Origin: JBAZOY01 sp041648505
GTDB lineage: Bacteria > Desulfobacterota > Syntrophia > Syntrophales > CG2-30-49-12
Length of the DNA: 37,846 nt
Assembly: GCA_041648505.1 (NCBI GenBank)
Contig: JBAZOY010000020.1
Location: 1 to 37,846 of the forward strand
Direction of reading: 5' to 3'
The notes beneath the pieces are model-generated. The model had not been told where the DNA came from. It searched no databases and saw only the letters and a list, made by a program, of their open reading frames with translations. The position numbers and the translations under genes were made by a program. Shown piece after piece: positions 25,435 to 34,653 of this stretch (position 1 is the stretch's first letter; each line of letters begins with the position of its first letter).

Positions 25435-26418
25435 TTATTGCGCTCTAATAAGAGCTGATAAACGCTGATTAATAATGGTGGTCGCATCATCGACAATGCG
25501 CTTAATCAATTCGGCACATGTGGGTATATCATGAATAATGCCGCATACCATGCCCGCTGAAAGCACGCCGGCACCGGTATCTCCTTTGTACCAGACTAGA
25601 TCCTGTTTTTCTCCTTTAACGTAATCTACAATATCGCTGAATTGAAACGAGTTGCCTCTTGCCCGCTGGATTTCCAATATTTTTTGCGTTACCGAATTAC
25701 GCAGAAAGCGCGCCGTATTTTTCAACGGACGGTATAGCAAATCGGTTTCATTTTCAGCTGCTGCAACGATAGCCTGTTTGACATTATTATGCACCGGCGC
25801 TTCCCTGGTCGCGACAAAACGGGTACCCATATTGATGCCTTCTGCACCCAGCGCAAGTGCGGCAACCAAACCGCGACCATCACCAAAACCGCCCGAAGCA
25901 AGGATGGGGATTTCCAGTGCATCAGCTGCAGCCGGAATTAATACTAGGCCGGGAATATCCTCTTCACCGGGGTGGCCGGCGCACTCAAAGCCATCAACAG
26001 TGACAATATCTACGCCTAATTGTTGCGCTTTGAGACAATGCCTGACGGTCACCGCCTTATGCAAATGAATCAGCTCCGCTGCTTTGAAACGGGGGATGTA
26101 TTGTTCAGGGTTTTGGCCTGCTGTTTCCACGGCTTTGATGTCGGCATTGCAAATAACATCAACATATTCATCAAATGGAATCGGCTTAACCGTTGGTAGA
26201 ATAGTAAGATTAACGCCAAACGGCTTATCGGTCATGGACTTGCAACGCACAATTTCCTTCTCAAGGTCTTCAGGGGTTGACTGGGTCAAGGCGCTGATAA
26301 TTCCCAGACCGCCGGCGTTAGATACAGCCGACGCCAACTCAGCTCGGCTAACCCGCATCATACCCCCTTGAACAATAGGGTGTTCAATGCCCAGTAGTTC
26401 GGTGATTCTGGTTTTCAT
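25435..26418 (-). CDS. Nitronate monooxygenase/FabK-like NAD(P)H-dependent flavin oxidoreductase
   Basis: The 327-residue FMN-binding TIM-barrel protein begins ELLGIEHPIVQGGMM and has AVSNAGGLGIISA, the VDGFECAGHPGEED loop, ILASGGFGDGRGLVAAL and GINMGTRFVAT. These are signatures of the 2-nitropropane dioxygenase/nitronate monooxygenase and enoyl reductase FabK family. Family members oxidise alkyl nitronates or reduce enoyl-ACP/CoA; the motifs seen do not decide between them. It lies 113 bases after hdrA on the same strand, so it may be the last gene of the Hdr/Kor unit or have its own promoter. The start is supported by GAGAGG. Confidence 0.8.
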   Translation of the reverse strand: MKTRITELLGIEHPIVQGGMMRVSRAELASAVSNAGGLGIISALTQSTPEDLEKEIVRCKSMTDKPFGVNLTILPTVKPIPFDEYVDVICNADIKAVETAGQNPEQYIPRFKAAELIHLHKAVTVRHCLKAQQLGVDIVTVDGFECAGHPGEEDIPGLVLIPAAADALEIPILASGGFGDGRGLVAALALGAEGINMGTRFVATREAPVHNNVKQAIVAAAENETDLLYRPLKNTARFLRNSVTQKILEIQRARGNSFQFSDIVDYVKGEKQDLVWYKGDTGAGVLSAGMVCGIIHDIPTCAELIKRIVDDATTIINQRLSALIRAQ

Positions 26419-26531
26419 ACAGACCTCTCAGTCATTAATTTAATCTTGGGGAAACTTTCGGTTCTGCAGAAGGTTATAAATGAAGTTTCTCTGCACTCTC
26501 TGTAGTTGGATTAAAAGGAATTTATTGACAA

Positions 26532-28952
26532 TCATTCCAACTGGGCAACAGTTTCCTCGATCTCCTTCTCCGAAACAGTCTGCCGTAACTTCTCCATGCG
26601 AGTCATGACCTCGGCAAAGCGCACCCCTTCGGCTGCACTGATCCACTCTAACTGTAGCCGCTCGGGGCGAAGGCCGCGTTTTTCCATCTTCTTACGTATT
26701 TTTTCTACCCTTTTGACGGTCCAGTGATTAGCATCAATGTAATGGCAGTCGCCGATATGGCAGCCACTCACCAGGATCACCGGTACGCCCTTTTTGAAGC
26801 CATGCCAGATAAACTTCTCATCCACGCGGCCCGAGCACATGGTTCGGATCAAACGGGCATTGGGCGGATATTGAAGCCTTGACACACCGGCATAGTCGGC
26901 GCCGGCATAGGAACACCAGTTACAGGCGAAGGTAAGAATCTTATCTGCCGGACGCTCCTCCAGAAGAGCGTCGATCTGGTCGATAATTTGCCGGTCGGTA
27001 AAGTGGTTCATTGTAATGGCCCCAAAGGTACACTCGGCCGCACAAGTACCGCAACCGCTGCAGGCTGCTGTAGCCACTTGGGCGGGGATTTTCTTTTTCG
27101 GATCGACGGTGATCGCATTGTAAGGACAGACCTCGGCGCACTTGCCACAGGCTTTGCACAAAGCAATGTCGATTTCTGCAGTAATAGCTTCGGCGGCAAT
27201 CTGCTCGGCCTGCATGAGACGAATGGCGCGTACCGCAGCCGCCGAGGCCTGGGTAACGCTTTCTCTTATGTCCTTGGGGCTTTCGGCGCACCCGGCGTAA
27301 AAGATCCCTCGGGTAGCAGCATCGACCGGCTGAAGTTTAGGATGGGCTTCGAGGAAAAACCCATCGGAAGTCAATTGCAGACCCAGCATTTCCTGAAGCT
27401 TGTTCGTACCGGCTGCCGGTTCAATACCGATGGCCAATACCAGCATGTCCATCTCATAATAGTCAAGCGTACCGCTGGCAGTGTTTTCCACAGCCACCCG
27501 CAGGCTGCCGTCGGGCAGTTCTTCAACATTCCCCGGCAGGCCACGCACGTAATGAACGCCTTGACGCCGACTGCGGGTGTACAGATCTTCGAAGCCTTTG
27601 CCAAACGCACGGATATCGATATAGAAAACTTTTACGGAGATATCCGGGTAGTGTTCTTTGAGGATAAGCGAGCTTTTTATTGTATTCATGCAGCAGATAT
27701 TGGAACAGTAGGATTTTCCACGGCGTGCCGAACGGGAACCGACACACTGAATAAAGGCCACCGACTTGGGACGTTTGCGATCATTGGGGCGCAGTAATCG
27801 GCCCTGGGTAGGACCCCCGGCATTAACCAGCCGCTCGAACTCCAGACTGGTGAGTACATTTTCGAAGCGTGTGTAGCCGTATTCGTCCAGGATGCGCGGA
27901 TCGTGGGGCGCCAGTCCGGTAGCCACAACGATGGTGCCCACATGTTCGGTCAATGTCTCGTCGGACATGTGAAAGTCAATGCACTTCTTTTCACAGGCCT
28001 CCAGACATTTACTGCACACTACGGGGTTGTTCCCCAGACACTCATTGGGGTTGAGAACATAGGCAGACGGTACTGCCTGGGGAAATGGTGAGTAGATGGC
28101 GCGACGAGAAGAGAGCCCAAGGTTAAACTCGTCCGGCTCAACTACCGGGCATACCTTGGCACATTCGCCGCAGGCTGTACACTCTTTTTCGTTCACGTAG
28201 CGGGCCTTTTTGACGATCTTAACATCAAAATTACCCACATATCCTTTTACATCAACCACCTCGCTCAAGGTATGAATTGTAATCCGGGGATGCCGACCGG
28301 CATCCGTCATCTTCGGACCAAGAATTCATATGGAGCAATCCATGGTAGGAAAGGTCTTGTCCAGCTGGGCCATGACCCCGCCTATGGAAGGCTGTTTTTC
28401 TACCATCACAACGTCATAGCCATTATCAGCCATATCCAGGGCGGTCTGAATCCCGGCTACGCCGCCTCCAATCACCAAGGCGCGCTGTGTCATGGGCAGC
28501 TTGTGTTCGGTTAGCGGCTGGAGATTGCGCACCCGTGCCACAGCCATTTTTACCAGGTCATAGGCTTTGGCGGTGGCTTCTTTGGGCTCCTTCATATGAA
28601 CCCAGCTGCACTGCTCCCGCAGATTGGCCATCTCCAGCAGATAGGGATTGAGACCGGCGGCAATGAGCATTTGACGGAAGGTTGGTTCATGTAACCGGGG
28701 AGAGCAGGAACCAATCACGATGCGGTTCAGTCCGCTATTTTCGATGTCTTCGCGAATCTCGCGCTGACCCGGCTCACTGCAGGCATAGCTGATACCTTTG
28801 GAGACTGCCACGTCGGGCAGTTCGGCTATGGACGCGGCTACTCCTTCACAATCCACGGTCTGGGCAATATTCAGGCCGCAGTGGCAGACATAGACTCCGA
28901 TCCGTAAATCGGATTCCGCACTTGAAAAATTTGAAGTTTTGGCTTTTGTCAT
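26532..28952 (-). CDS. hdrA: Selenocysteine-containing HdrA with C-terminal MvhD domain (in-frame TGA at 28326-28328)
   Basis: Read through one in-frame TGA, this is an 806-residue fusion. An N-terminal HdrA domain (IGVYVCHCG at 18-26) is followed by the FAD site IGGGVAGIQTALDMA (161-175), then FPTMDCSI-Sec209-ILGPKM. A 4Fe-4S site (C258, C261, C264, C268), the thioredoxin-reductase-like part, and two C-terminal clusters (CKACGKCAEVC, CSGCGTCAAEC) follow, and last an MvhD-type 2Fe-2S domain (CNWCSYAGAD, about 677 to the end). In relatives the TGA position is Cys, and HdrA is a known selenoprotein family. HdrA is the flavin bifurcation subunit of heterodisulfide reductase-type complexes. A SECIS-like hairpin follows the TGA. 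The start is preceded by AGGA. Conventional calling gives two pieces, 28326-28952 and 26532-28310. Confidence 0.88.
28281..28328 (-). promoter_or_regulatory. Selenocysteine TGA codon with bacterial SECIS-like hairpin
   Basis: On the minus strand TGA (28328-28326) is followed after 27 bases by the loop GGTC. The loop is closed by a perfect 7-bp stem, GGATGCC/GGCATCC (28305-28288). A lower stem can form between GGTCCG (28319-28314) and CGGATT (28286-28281), with two G-U pairs. The GGUC apical loop matches that of the E. coli fdhF SECIS, and the spacing lies within the range accepted for bacterial SECIS elements. Confidence 0.8.
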
Positions 28953-28984
28953 GGTGTTTTCCTGTTGTTTCGCGGTTTCTTTTT

Positions 28985-29077
28985 TCAGAATCGCATTATG
29001 TCTGGAAGGTCAGCAAACCTCCGCGACTGTTTCAAGGGAGCGTAGGGCCGCAGTTCCTCTATCATCCTATTATACAT
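28985..29077 (-). CDS. Candidate 30-residue small protein between HdrBC-type and HdrA genes
   Basis: An ORF of 30 codons begins 4 bases after the stop of the MvhD-HdrCB gene and ends 32 bases before hdrA. GGGA lies nine bases before its ATG. The product is basic and proline-containing (EELRPYAPLKQSRRFADLP in the middle) and has no cysteines or membrane segment. It fills most of the only sizeable gap in this part of the operon. I recognise no family; conservation would decide whether it is real. Confidence 0.4.
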   Translation of the reverse strand: MYNRMIEELRPYAPLKQSRRFADLPDIMRF

Positions 29078-29081
29078 ATCT

Positions 29082-30665
29082 TTATTCCCAATATATTGTT
29101 TTCGCGATCAAGCTTGTCAAATCCATTGTTTCCATTTTCAATTCATCGCCGCGCATCACATCTTCCATAGCACAGCGCAGGTGGATCTGGCATTTTGGAC
29201 AGGCTGTGATCATTATCTCGCTGCCGCTTTGCTTTGCCCGTTCTAGACGCTGAACTTGCATGCTCTTGCTGAAGGCGTCGCAACCTGTCCAGGCACTGTT
29301 ACCACAGCAGACAGGGATCGTATCGGCATCCACCAGCGCATTGGGATCGCCAGCGCATAGGAGCTTTAAGAGTTTGCGAGGCAGGGAGGCCTGTCCATTG
29401 AAACGACTCTGCCGGCAGGCATCCTGAAAGGTCATTCGGGCCTCAGGTGGTTTGAATGCTACGGCTCCTTTGCCAATTTCACGTTCCAGATATGTGTGCA
29501 TATGAGTGATCTTCAAAGGCAGATCAACGCCATGACGGGCATATTCGTGGTTCAGGGTGTGACAGCATTCGGGACAGGCTGTGATCAACTCTTCGGCGCC
29601 GCTGGCTGCAATAGCCTTGGCATTGATTTTGGCCAGACGCAAAAAATTCTCCCGATCACCTGACCACAGCAGGTCATGACCGCAGCAACGTTCGTTTTCC
29701 AAAACTGCCGGTTCCACATCGAAGAAGTTGAGCAAACGCAGGCTATCTACCAGTATACGATTGGTTTGCACTACGAGGGATTTGTTGAAAAATATATCTA
29801 AATAGGGGGCGCAGCCCCCGTAAAAAAGGATGGAGCTCTGCTTGCTGGTGCGAATGTTTTCCGGCAGCTGCCGCCAGCGTTGCGGCAACAGTAGTTCGGA
29901 AGTCATGGCGCGCATCATGCTCTGGAAAAACCCGCCGTGGGCGGCTGCACTGGTTACTCCGCGACTGCGGTAGTAAACACGCATGTCCTTAATGAACTCC
30001 GGAAAATTTACTGCTGAGGGGCAGCGCTCGTAACAGGTGCCGCACGTCAGGCAGGCGTTGACTGCCGCACAAACATCCGGGTTATCAGCACGTCCGGCAA
30101 TAATTTCGGAAGCCACGAAGCGGGGCGAAAATGGTTTGCCGGCCAGGGCCAGCGGACAGGCGGAAGTACATTTGCCGCAGTTCTGACAGGCGAAAATATC
30201 ATGGTTAGCCACAATAGATTCAGGGGCTTCCAACGAACTTTCCGGGGTCAAGGTGGTCAGGGGGGCCGAAATGGGGCTTTTGCCCAGCTGCCGGATTCGG
30301 GTGGTAAAGGCCTTCAGAAATGATAGCAGGGCATCCGGTTCGTCAGGCAGGAAATTGCCCAATTGCAGCCTTTCTTTTCCTAACCCCAACAGCTCAAGGA
30401 TTTGTCGCGTATCGGTGGTGTTCTCCTGAGCCGTTGCCGTGCCCGTACCGTAGCGGCAGGAACCGGGGTTACATCCCAATAAAATGACACCGTCAGCTCC
30501 CATTTCAAAGGGTTTGAATAGTAGTGCTTTGCTGATGCGGCCGCTGCAGGGGATCCGAATCATTTTAATCTCCAGGGGAATGTCGGCCCGTTGTTCTTGG
30601 AGGGTTTGATAGGCTGCATGGGGTCCCCAATTGCACAGAAAAAGTATAATTTTAAACTCTTGCAT
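29082..30665 (-). CDS. MvhD-HdrC-HdrB fusion, heterodisulfide reductase-type subunit
   Basis: The 527-residue fusion has three parts. Residues 1-125 are MvhD/hydrogenase-delta-like (FLCNWG, RIPCSGRI, LLGCNPGSCRY). Residues 155-225 form an HdrC-like pair of 4Fe-4S sites (CQNCGKCTSACP, CLTCGTCYERCP). Residues 275-505 form an HdrB-like part with two CCG motifs: C285, CC327-328, C364xxC367, and C416, CC453-454, C489xxC492. In HdrB these bind the noncubane clusters that reduce disulfides. The complete Cys sets suggest an active disulfide-reductase or related reductase module. The gene starts 3 bases after the upstream gene with AGGAG at good spacing. Confidence 0.85.
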   Translation of the reverse strand: MQEFKIILFLCNWGPHAAYQTLQEQRADIPLEIKMIRIPCSGRISKALLFKPFEMGADGVILLGCNPGSCRYGTGTATAQENTTDTRQILELLGLGKERLQLGNFLPDEPDALLSFLKAFTTRIRQLGKSPISAPLTTLTPESSLEAPESIVANHDIFACQNCGKCTSACPLALAGKPFSPRFVASEIIAGRADNPDVCAAVNACLTCGTCYERCPSAVNFPEFIKDMRVYYRSRGVTSAAAHGGFFQSMMRAMTSELLLPQRWRQLPENIRTSKQSSILFYGGCAPYLDIFFNKSLVVQTNRILVDSLRLLNFFDVEPAVLENERCCGHDLLWSGDRENFLRLAKINAKAIAASGAEELITACPECCHTLNHEYARHGVDLPLKITHMHTYLEREIGKGAVAFKPPEARMTFQDACRQSRFNGQASLPRKLLKLLCAGDPNALVDADTIPVCCGNSAWTGCDAFSKSMQVQRLERAKQSGSEIMITACPKCQIHLRCAMEDVMRGDELKMETMDLTSLIAKTIYWE

Positions 30666-30668
30666 TTA

Positions 30669-33600
30669 TCAGCTCCTGTTGTCGACTGCGAGCAGCTCTT
30701 CCAAAGTTTGTTCCAGGTAAGCCCGATCCCTGAAGGGACTGTCGGCTGCATTAGACGGACAGACCGAGATGCAGTTGCCGCAACCTTTGCACAAGGCATC
30801 GTCCACGACCGCAGTTACGCCATTAGCCGCGTTTGGTTTGAGGCTCACCGCGTGGTATGGACAGGCCTCCAGACAACTTCCGCAACCACGGCACAGCGTT
30901 TCGTTGATTACCACTGAAAAACCCCTGCTTTGACGAGGCCCGCGAGGCATGGCTGCCGCAGCCAAAACAGCCGCCGCCTCACCTTTAGTACGCTTAGATA
31001 TTTGAATGCCGGGTGGGTCGGCGAGAAAAAGACCCGATATAGAGGTGCTGCACGGATACATATAGGGAATATCCGTCACTTGATCTTTTTGCATCCGCGC
31101 CTGAACACGTACACCGGGCAGGTTGTCATGTGGATGGTAAATGGCGATATTACGAGATTTTTCACCCAAAATAACCACACCCACGGTAAAGGTACGTGAT
31201 ATGGTATTACAATTGGCCTGTATCTGGAAATTACCCAGAGTACCGCTTACCGCCTGTACCGTGGATCCGTCAAAGGCGAATATTGAAGGATGCAAGGGTG
31301 TATGGAGCAGAGGATTTTTGGCTGAGCCGAACATCAGCACTTCATAACCGGCCTGGGCCATGGTCAGCGCGGCACTTTCGGCGGCCTGTGTCTGACCGAT
31401 GACCGCTGTAGTAAAATTGTAGGGCCGGGCCGGAGCCGGAAATGGCATAAGTTTACGGGCGCGTCCAATGCTACGTTTTATAATTCCTTTATAAAGATGC
31501 ACGGCCAAGTCTTCATCTTTGACGAGATACCGCAACACCTCGCCACGCAAATTACAGGTCTGCACCATGGAACGACTGATACCGGTACCTTCGAAGAGTT
31601 TCTGTTTAAGCCGACTGCGTTGATCGGTGCAGGCACTGCACACAAAATTGAGAGGGCAACAGACGCACGATGCTACCACCAGACGGGTGAGCCCCTTGTC
31701 CCTTACGCTGTCAACAATCTGCTGGATGCCTTCGGGGATGCAGGCCGATGTCAATACTTCGGTGTGCATGATATCAGGCAGTTCGTTCATTTTTTCTAAA
31801 AAGGTGTTCATCTCTGGTGACCAGCCAAAGGAATCATTACATCGGCAGGCGAACACGCCGATGCGGATTTGCGGGTCCAGGCTGGGGTCGGGTGGCACAA
31901 AAGTAATCCCATGACCTTTCACCCGCATACTATCCTTCTGGAGTAGCACCATAGTTCTGGCCGCGGCGGAATAGCCGCGTAACATCATGGCGTACACATC
32001 TGTTTTGGCACTCGGTGGGCCATAAGCCCGGATTACATCCTCACCTTTTATCTCCGGTGTCATATCCGGGTCCGCAATAATCAGTACGCCCGCATTTTCC
32101 AGAATGGTTTTGAGTTTATCATCATGGAGTATGGCCATGTTGGCACCGCAAGCCGACAGACATTCCAAGCATTGGGCGCAAACGCCGCACTGGAGGCAGC
32201 GGGACGCTTCGGCTTGGACCATAGCCTCATCAAAACCTATAGCTACCTCATTAAAGTTATCCCGGCGCTGGGAAACGGAGATTTCAGGCATGGGTGTGCG
32301 CGTTTGAAACGGTAAATATTTGTCAATGGGATCAAAATCATTTTCTTCCGGTCTTGTTGTAGCTGGCCATTGTCGCCCATCCGCATCTATGTCTCCATAC
32401 AAATCCTGTATCACCTGGGACGCCACCTTGCGCCCGTCGGCCATGGCTTGAACGACTGAGGTAGCGCCTTTGACGGCATCACCTGCCGCGTAGACCCCTT
32501 CCATACTGGTGTGGCCGCAGGTATCCACTTCGATCAGCCATTTATTATTAATTTGTAAATCATCTTGAGCGCGGAGAGCGCCGTAAGCACCTGTCTGGCC
32601 GATGGCAACAAAAGCACGGCCAAAGTTTTCTTTTCTCACCGGACTGTCCGGTACGATCTCAGGCCAGGGAATACCATTATCATCCGGTGGCCCCGGCCGG
32701 GTCGGTTGCAACTTAAGGACCTGCAACTGACCATTGTTGCCATGGAAACCGACGACCTTATAGCCATCCATAATGGTAATGCCCTCTGCCAGAGCGGCTT
32801 TAACTTCGTCCACATCGGCCGGGATTTGATCTTTAGCAAACCATGAAACGATCGTCACATTAGCGCCCTTTCGGTGCAGTACGCGGGCCAGATCAAATGC
32901 CGCGTTGCCATCTCCGATCACAGCTACTTTACCGGCAATCGAGCGGACCTCGTTGCGGTAGAATTGGTTTAAAAAGGAGACGCACCCCTCGACGCCATCA
33001 AGTTTTTCTCCTTCTACGCCCAGGCGTCGATCGGCCCATGAACCGGAGGTAACAATTACCGCCCGATGAGTTTTTTGCAGTTCAACCAGCCCCTGAGGCA
33101 TGGTTACATTATGGCCGGTGACAATCTTTACGCCTTCCGCCCGGATGGCCGCAACTTCGGCATCCAAAATATTCCGGGGCAGCCGATGAGGGCCGATGCC
33201 ATAGCGCAACAAACCGCCGGCTTCTTTTTCTTTTTCATATATGGTCACCGCATAGCCCTGCCGGGCCAGATCAGTGGCTGCTGCCAGGCCAGATGGACCC
33301 GAGCCGATGACGGCAACAGGTTTATCTGCGGATAGTTGCTCATTGTTGGGCTTTATGTTCTGTTCAACAGCACCCCTGTCGGCGATAAACCGTTTAATAT
33401 CGCGGATCGCCAGAGCGTCGTCCTTTTCTCCGCGTCGGCAGGATGCTTCACATGGGTGAGTACAAATCCGTCCGCAGATGGCGGGTAATACGTTGTCCCT
33501 CCGAATCAGATCAAGGGCCTGTGCGTAGCGGCCGGCCGCGGCCAGAGCCACATACCCCTGTACATTGACGCCCAACGGGCAGTTGGACTGGCATGGTGGT

Positions 33601-34052
33601 TGGCGCCGCTTATCGATAAAGGCTTGCCCCGGTAGCGCCATGCGATCGTTGATTTTAATGGGCCGATGTTCATCGTTGCCGCAAACAGGACAAACCTCAA
33701 TACATTTACCGCACAGGGTGCACCGTTCCTGGTCCACATAGGTCGGATGCCGATCAATCTGGACGCGAAACCCCTGCTGGCTGTGCTTGGCCGAACGTAT
33801 GGTGGCCGGCATAACGCAGCGAATGTTTGTGTTGCGCAAGATACGGATCAGTCCTGGCCGGTGAGCAAAATTAAAAGGCAGTCCGGATTCAAGACGATAG
33901 TCCACAGACCCGAGCTTTTGATCCAGATTGGTCGCTTTATCCACTATGGTAACTGGCACGCCCAACTCACCCAGCTTATTGGCCGCAACCACACCGGACG
34001 GTGTAGCGCCAATGATCAATACACTGTGCAGCCTCTTCTTGGGATTTTTCAT
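30669..34052 (-). CDS. HdrA-like/GltD-like FAD and iron-sulfur fusion oxidoreductase
   Basis: This 1127-residue protein joins several modules. Residues 1-125 hold a nucleotide-binding IIGATPSGVVAANKLG and a 4Fe-4S site (CTLCGKCIEVC). Residues 150-560 are like the small subunit of NADPH-dependent glutamate synthase/NfnB: CQSNCPLGVNVQGYV, CGRICTHPCEASCRRG, VIGSGPSGLAAATDLA and an NAD(P)-site AVIGDGNAAFDLAR. Residues 617-635 are Cys-rich (CLQCGVCAQCLECLSAC), and 728-870 are an HdrA N-terminal-like domain (IGVFACRC, VVASCVCC). Two final 4Fe-4S sites lie at 1054-1098. It would exchange electrons between NAD(P)H and the Hdr iron-sulfur chain, a role played elsewhere by separate proteins. The start overlaps the korC stop by 4 bases (ATGA). 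Confidence 0.8.
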   Translation of the reverse strand: MKNPKKRLHSVLIIGATPSGVVAANKLGELGVPVTIVDKATNLDQKLGSVDYRLESGLPFNFAHRPGLIRILRNTNIRCVMPATIRSAKHSQQGFRVQIDRHPTYVDQERCTLCGKCIEVCPVCGNDEHRPIKINDRMALPGQAFIDKRRQPPCQSNCPLGVNVQGYVALAAAGRYAQALDLIRRDNVLPAICGRICTHPCEASCRRGEKDDALAIRDIKRFIADRGAVEQNIKPNNEQLSADKPVAVIGSGPSGLAAATDLARQGYAVTIYEKEKEAGGLLRYGIGPHRLPRNILDAEVAAIRAEGVKIVTGHNVTMPQGLVELQKTHRAVIVTSGSWADRRLGVEGEKLDGVEGCVSFLNQFYRNEVRSIAGKVAVIGDGNAAFDLARVLHRKGANVTIVSWFAKDQIPADVDEVKAALAEGITIMDGYKVVGFHGNNGQLQVLKLQPTRPGPPDDNGIPWPEIVPDSPVRKENFGRAFVAIGQTGAYGALRAQDDLQINNKWLIEVDTCGHTSMEGVYAAGDAVKGATSVVQAMADGRKVASQVIQDLYGDIDADGRQWPATTRPEENDFDPIDKYLPFQTRTPMPEISVSQRRDNFNEVAIGFDEAMVQAEASRCLQCGVCAQCLECLSACGANMAILHDDKLKTILENAGVLIIADPDMTPEIKGEDVIRAYGPPSAKTDVYAMMLRGYSAAARTMVLLQKDSMRVKGHGITFVPPDPSLDPQIRIGVFACRCNDSFGWSPEMNTFLEKMNELPDIMHTEVLTSACIPEGIQQIVDSVRDKGLTRLVVASCVCCPLNFVCSACTDQRSRLKQKLFEGTGISRSMVQTCNLRGEVLRYLVKDEDLAVHLYKGIIKRSIGRARKLMPFPAPARPYNFTTAVIGQTQAAESAALTMAQAGYEVLMFGSAKNPLLHTPLHPSIFAFDGSTVQAVSGTLGNFQIQANCNTISRTFTVGVVILGEKSRNIAIYHPHDNLPGVRVQARMQKDQVTDIPYMYPCSTSISGLFLADPPGIQISKRTKGEAAAVLAAAAMPRGPRQSRGFSVVINETLCRGCGSCLEACPYHAVSLKPNAANGVTAVVDDALCKGCGNCISVCPSNAADSPFRDRAYLEQTLEELLAVDNRS

Positions 34053-34624
34053 AAAATAACTCCTGCCTGGCCGGCAGCTTTATGACGGCGTCCCTTAAGG
34101 ATGGCTTGGGCAAATTCCCAGCCTCTTTCAAAAGCCTTAAGGTTTTTCTCCTCAGTTCCTTTGGGCACTGATTTCTCCACGGTGCTGCGGGCCGCATCCA
34201 CTGAAATGGCCTCGGTAATAGCCGCAAAAAAACCGACCATAATGATATTGGCCATCATTTTATTCCCCAACTCTTCGGCAAAACGGGTACAGGGGATGGC
34301 AAAGTGATCTCTATTACCAGCGGGTTTGACCAAGTCCTGTTCTATGATTAACACACCGTCCTCTTTGAGCAAATTATGTTGCTTGTCGTAGCCGGACTGA
34401 GAAAGGCATACCAGAATATCAGGGTTCTGAATGTAGGGAAAGTAGATTGGGCCGTCGGCGATGGTAACCTGGGCACTGCAATCGCCGCCGCGTGATTCCG
34501 GGCCGTAGGACTGTACAAGGGTGCTTTCCAGCTTGTCCACAATCGCGGCTGCCTGGCCGACGATACGTCCAGCCAGCACAACGCCCTGGCCGCCGAATCC
34601 TGTAATGGTGATCTGTTTGTACAT
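34049..34624 (-). CDS. korC: 2-oxoacid:ferredoxin oxidoreductase gamma subunit
   Basis: From ATG 34624 the product has 191 residues and the hallmark gamma-subunit motifs ITGFGGQGVVLAGRIVGQAA near the start, then SYGPESRGGDCSAQVTI and PDILVCLSQSGYDK. The gamma subunit completes the catalytic core of 2-oxoacid oxidoreductases that convert a 2-oxoacid plus CoA to acyl-CoA, CO2 and reduced ferredoxin, or run in reverse. A start 33 bases upstream is also open, but 34624 follows GAGG and begins with the conserved MYKQITITG. It is third of the ABC genes in the usual korDABC order. Confidence 0.85.
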   Translation of the reverse strand: MYKQITITGFGGQGVVLAGRIVGQAAAIVDKLESTLVQSYGPESRGGDCSAQVTIADGPIYFPYIQNPDILVCLSQSGYDKQHNLLKEDGVLIIEQDLVKPAGNRDHFAIPCTRFAEELGNKMMANIIMVGFFAAITEAISVDAARSTVEKSVPKGTEEKNLKAFERGWEFAQAILKGRRHKAAGQAGVIL

Positions 34625-34653
34625 AATCTGTTCCTCGTTGCTGTAAAAACGGC

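Noticed and set aside
26988..27797. A 269-codon plus-strand frame
   Set aside because: It is antisense to the iron-sulfur part of hdrA and reflects its base composition.
26532..28310. A separate HdrA-like gene starting at 28310
   Set aside because: The ATG is internal to a continuous HdrA alignment, the upstream frame is identical in phase, and no FAD-binding N-terminus would remain.
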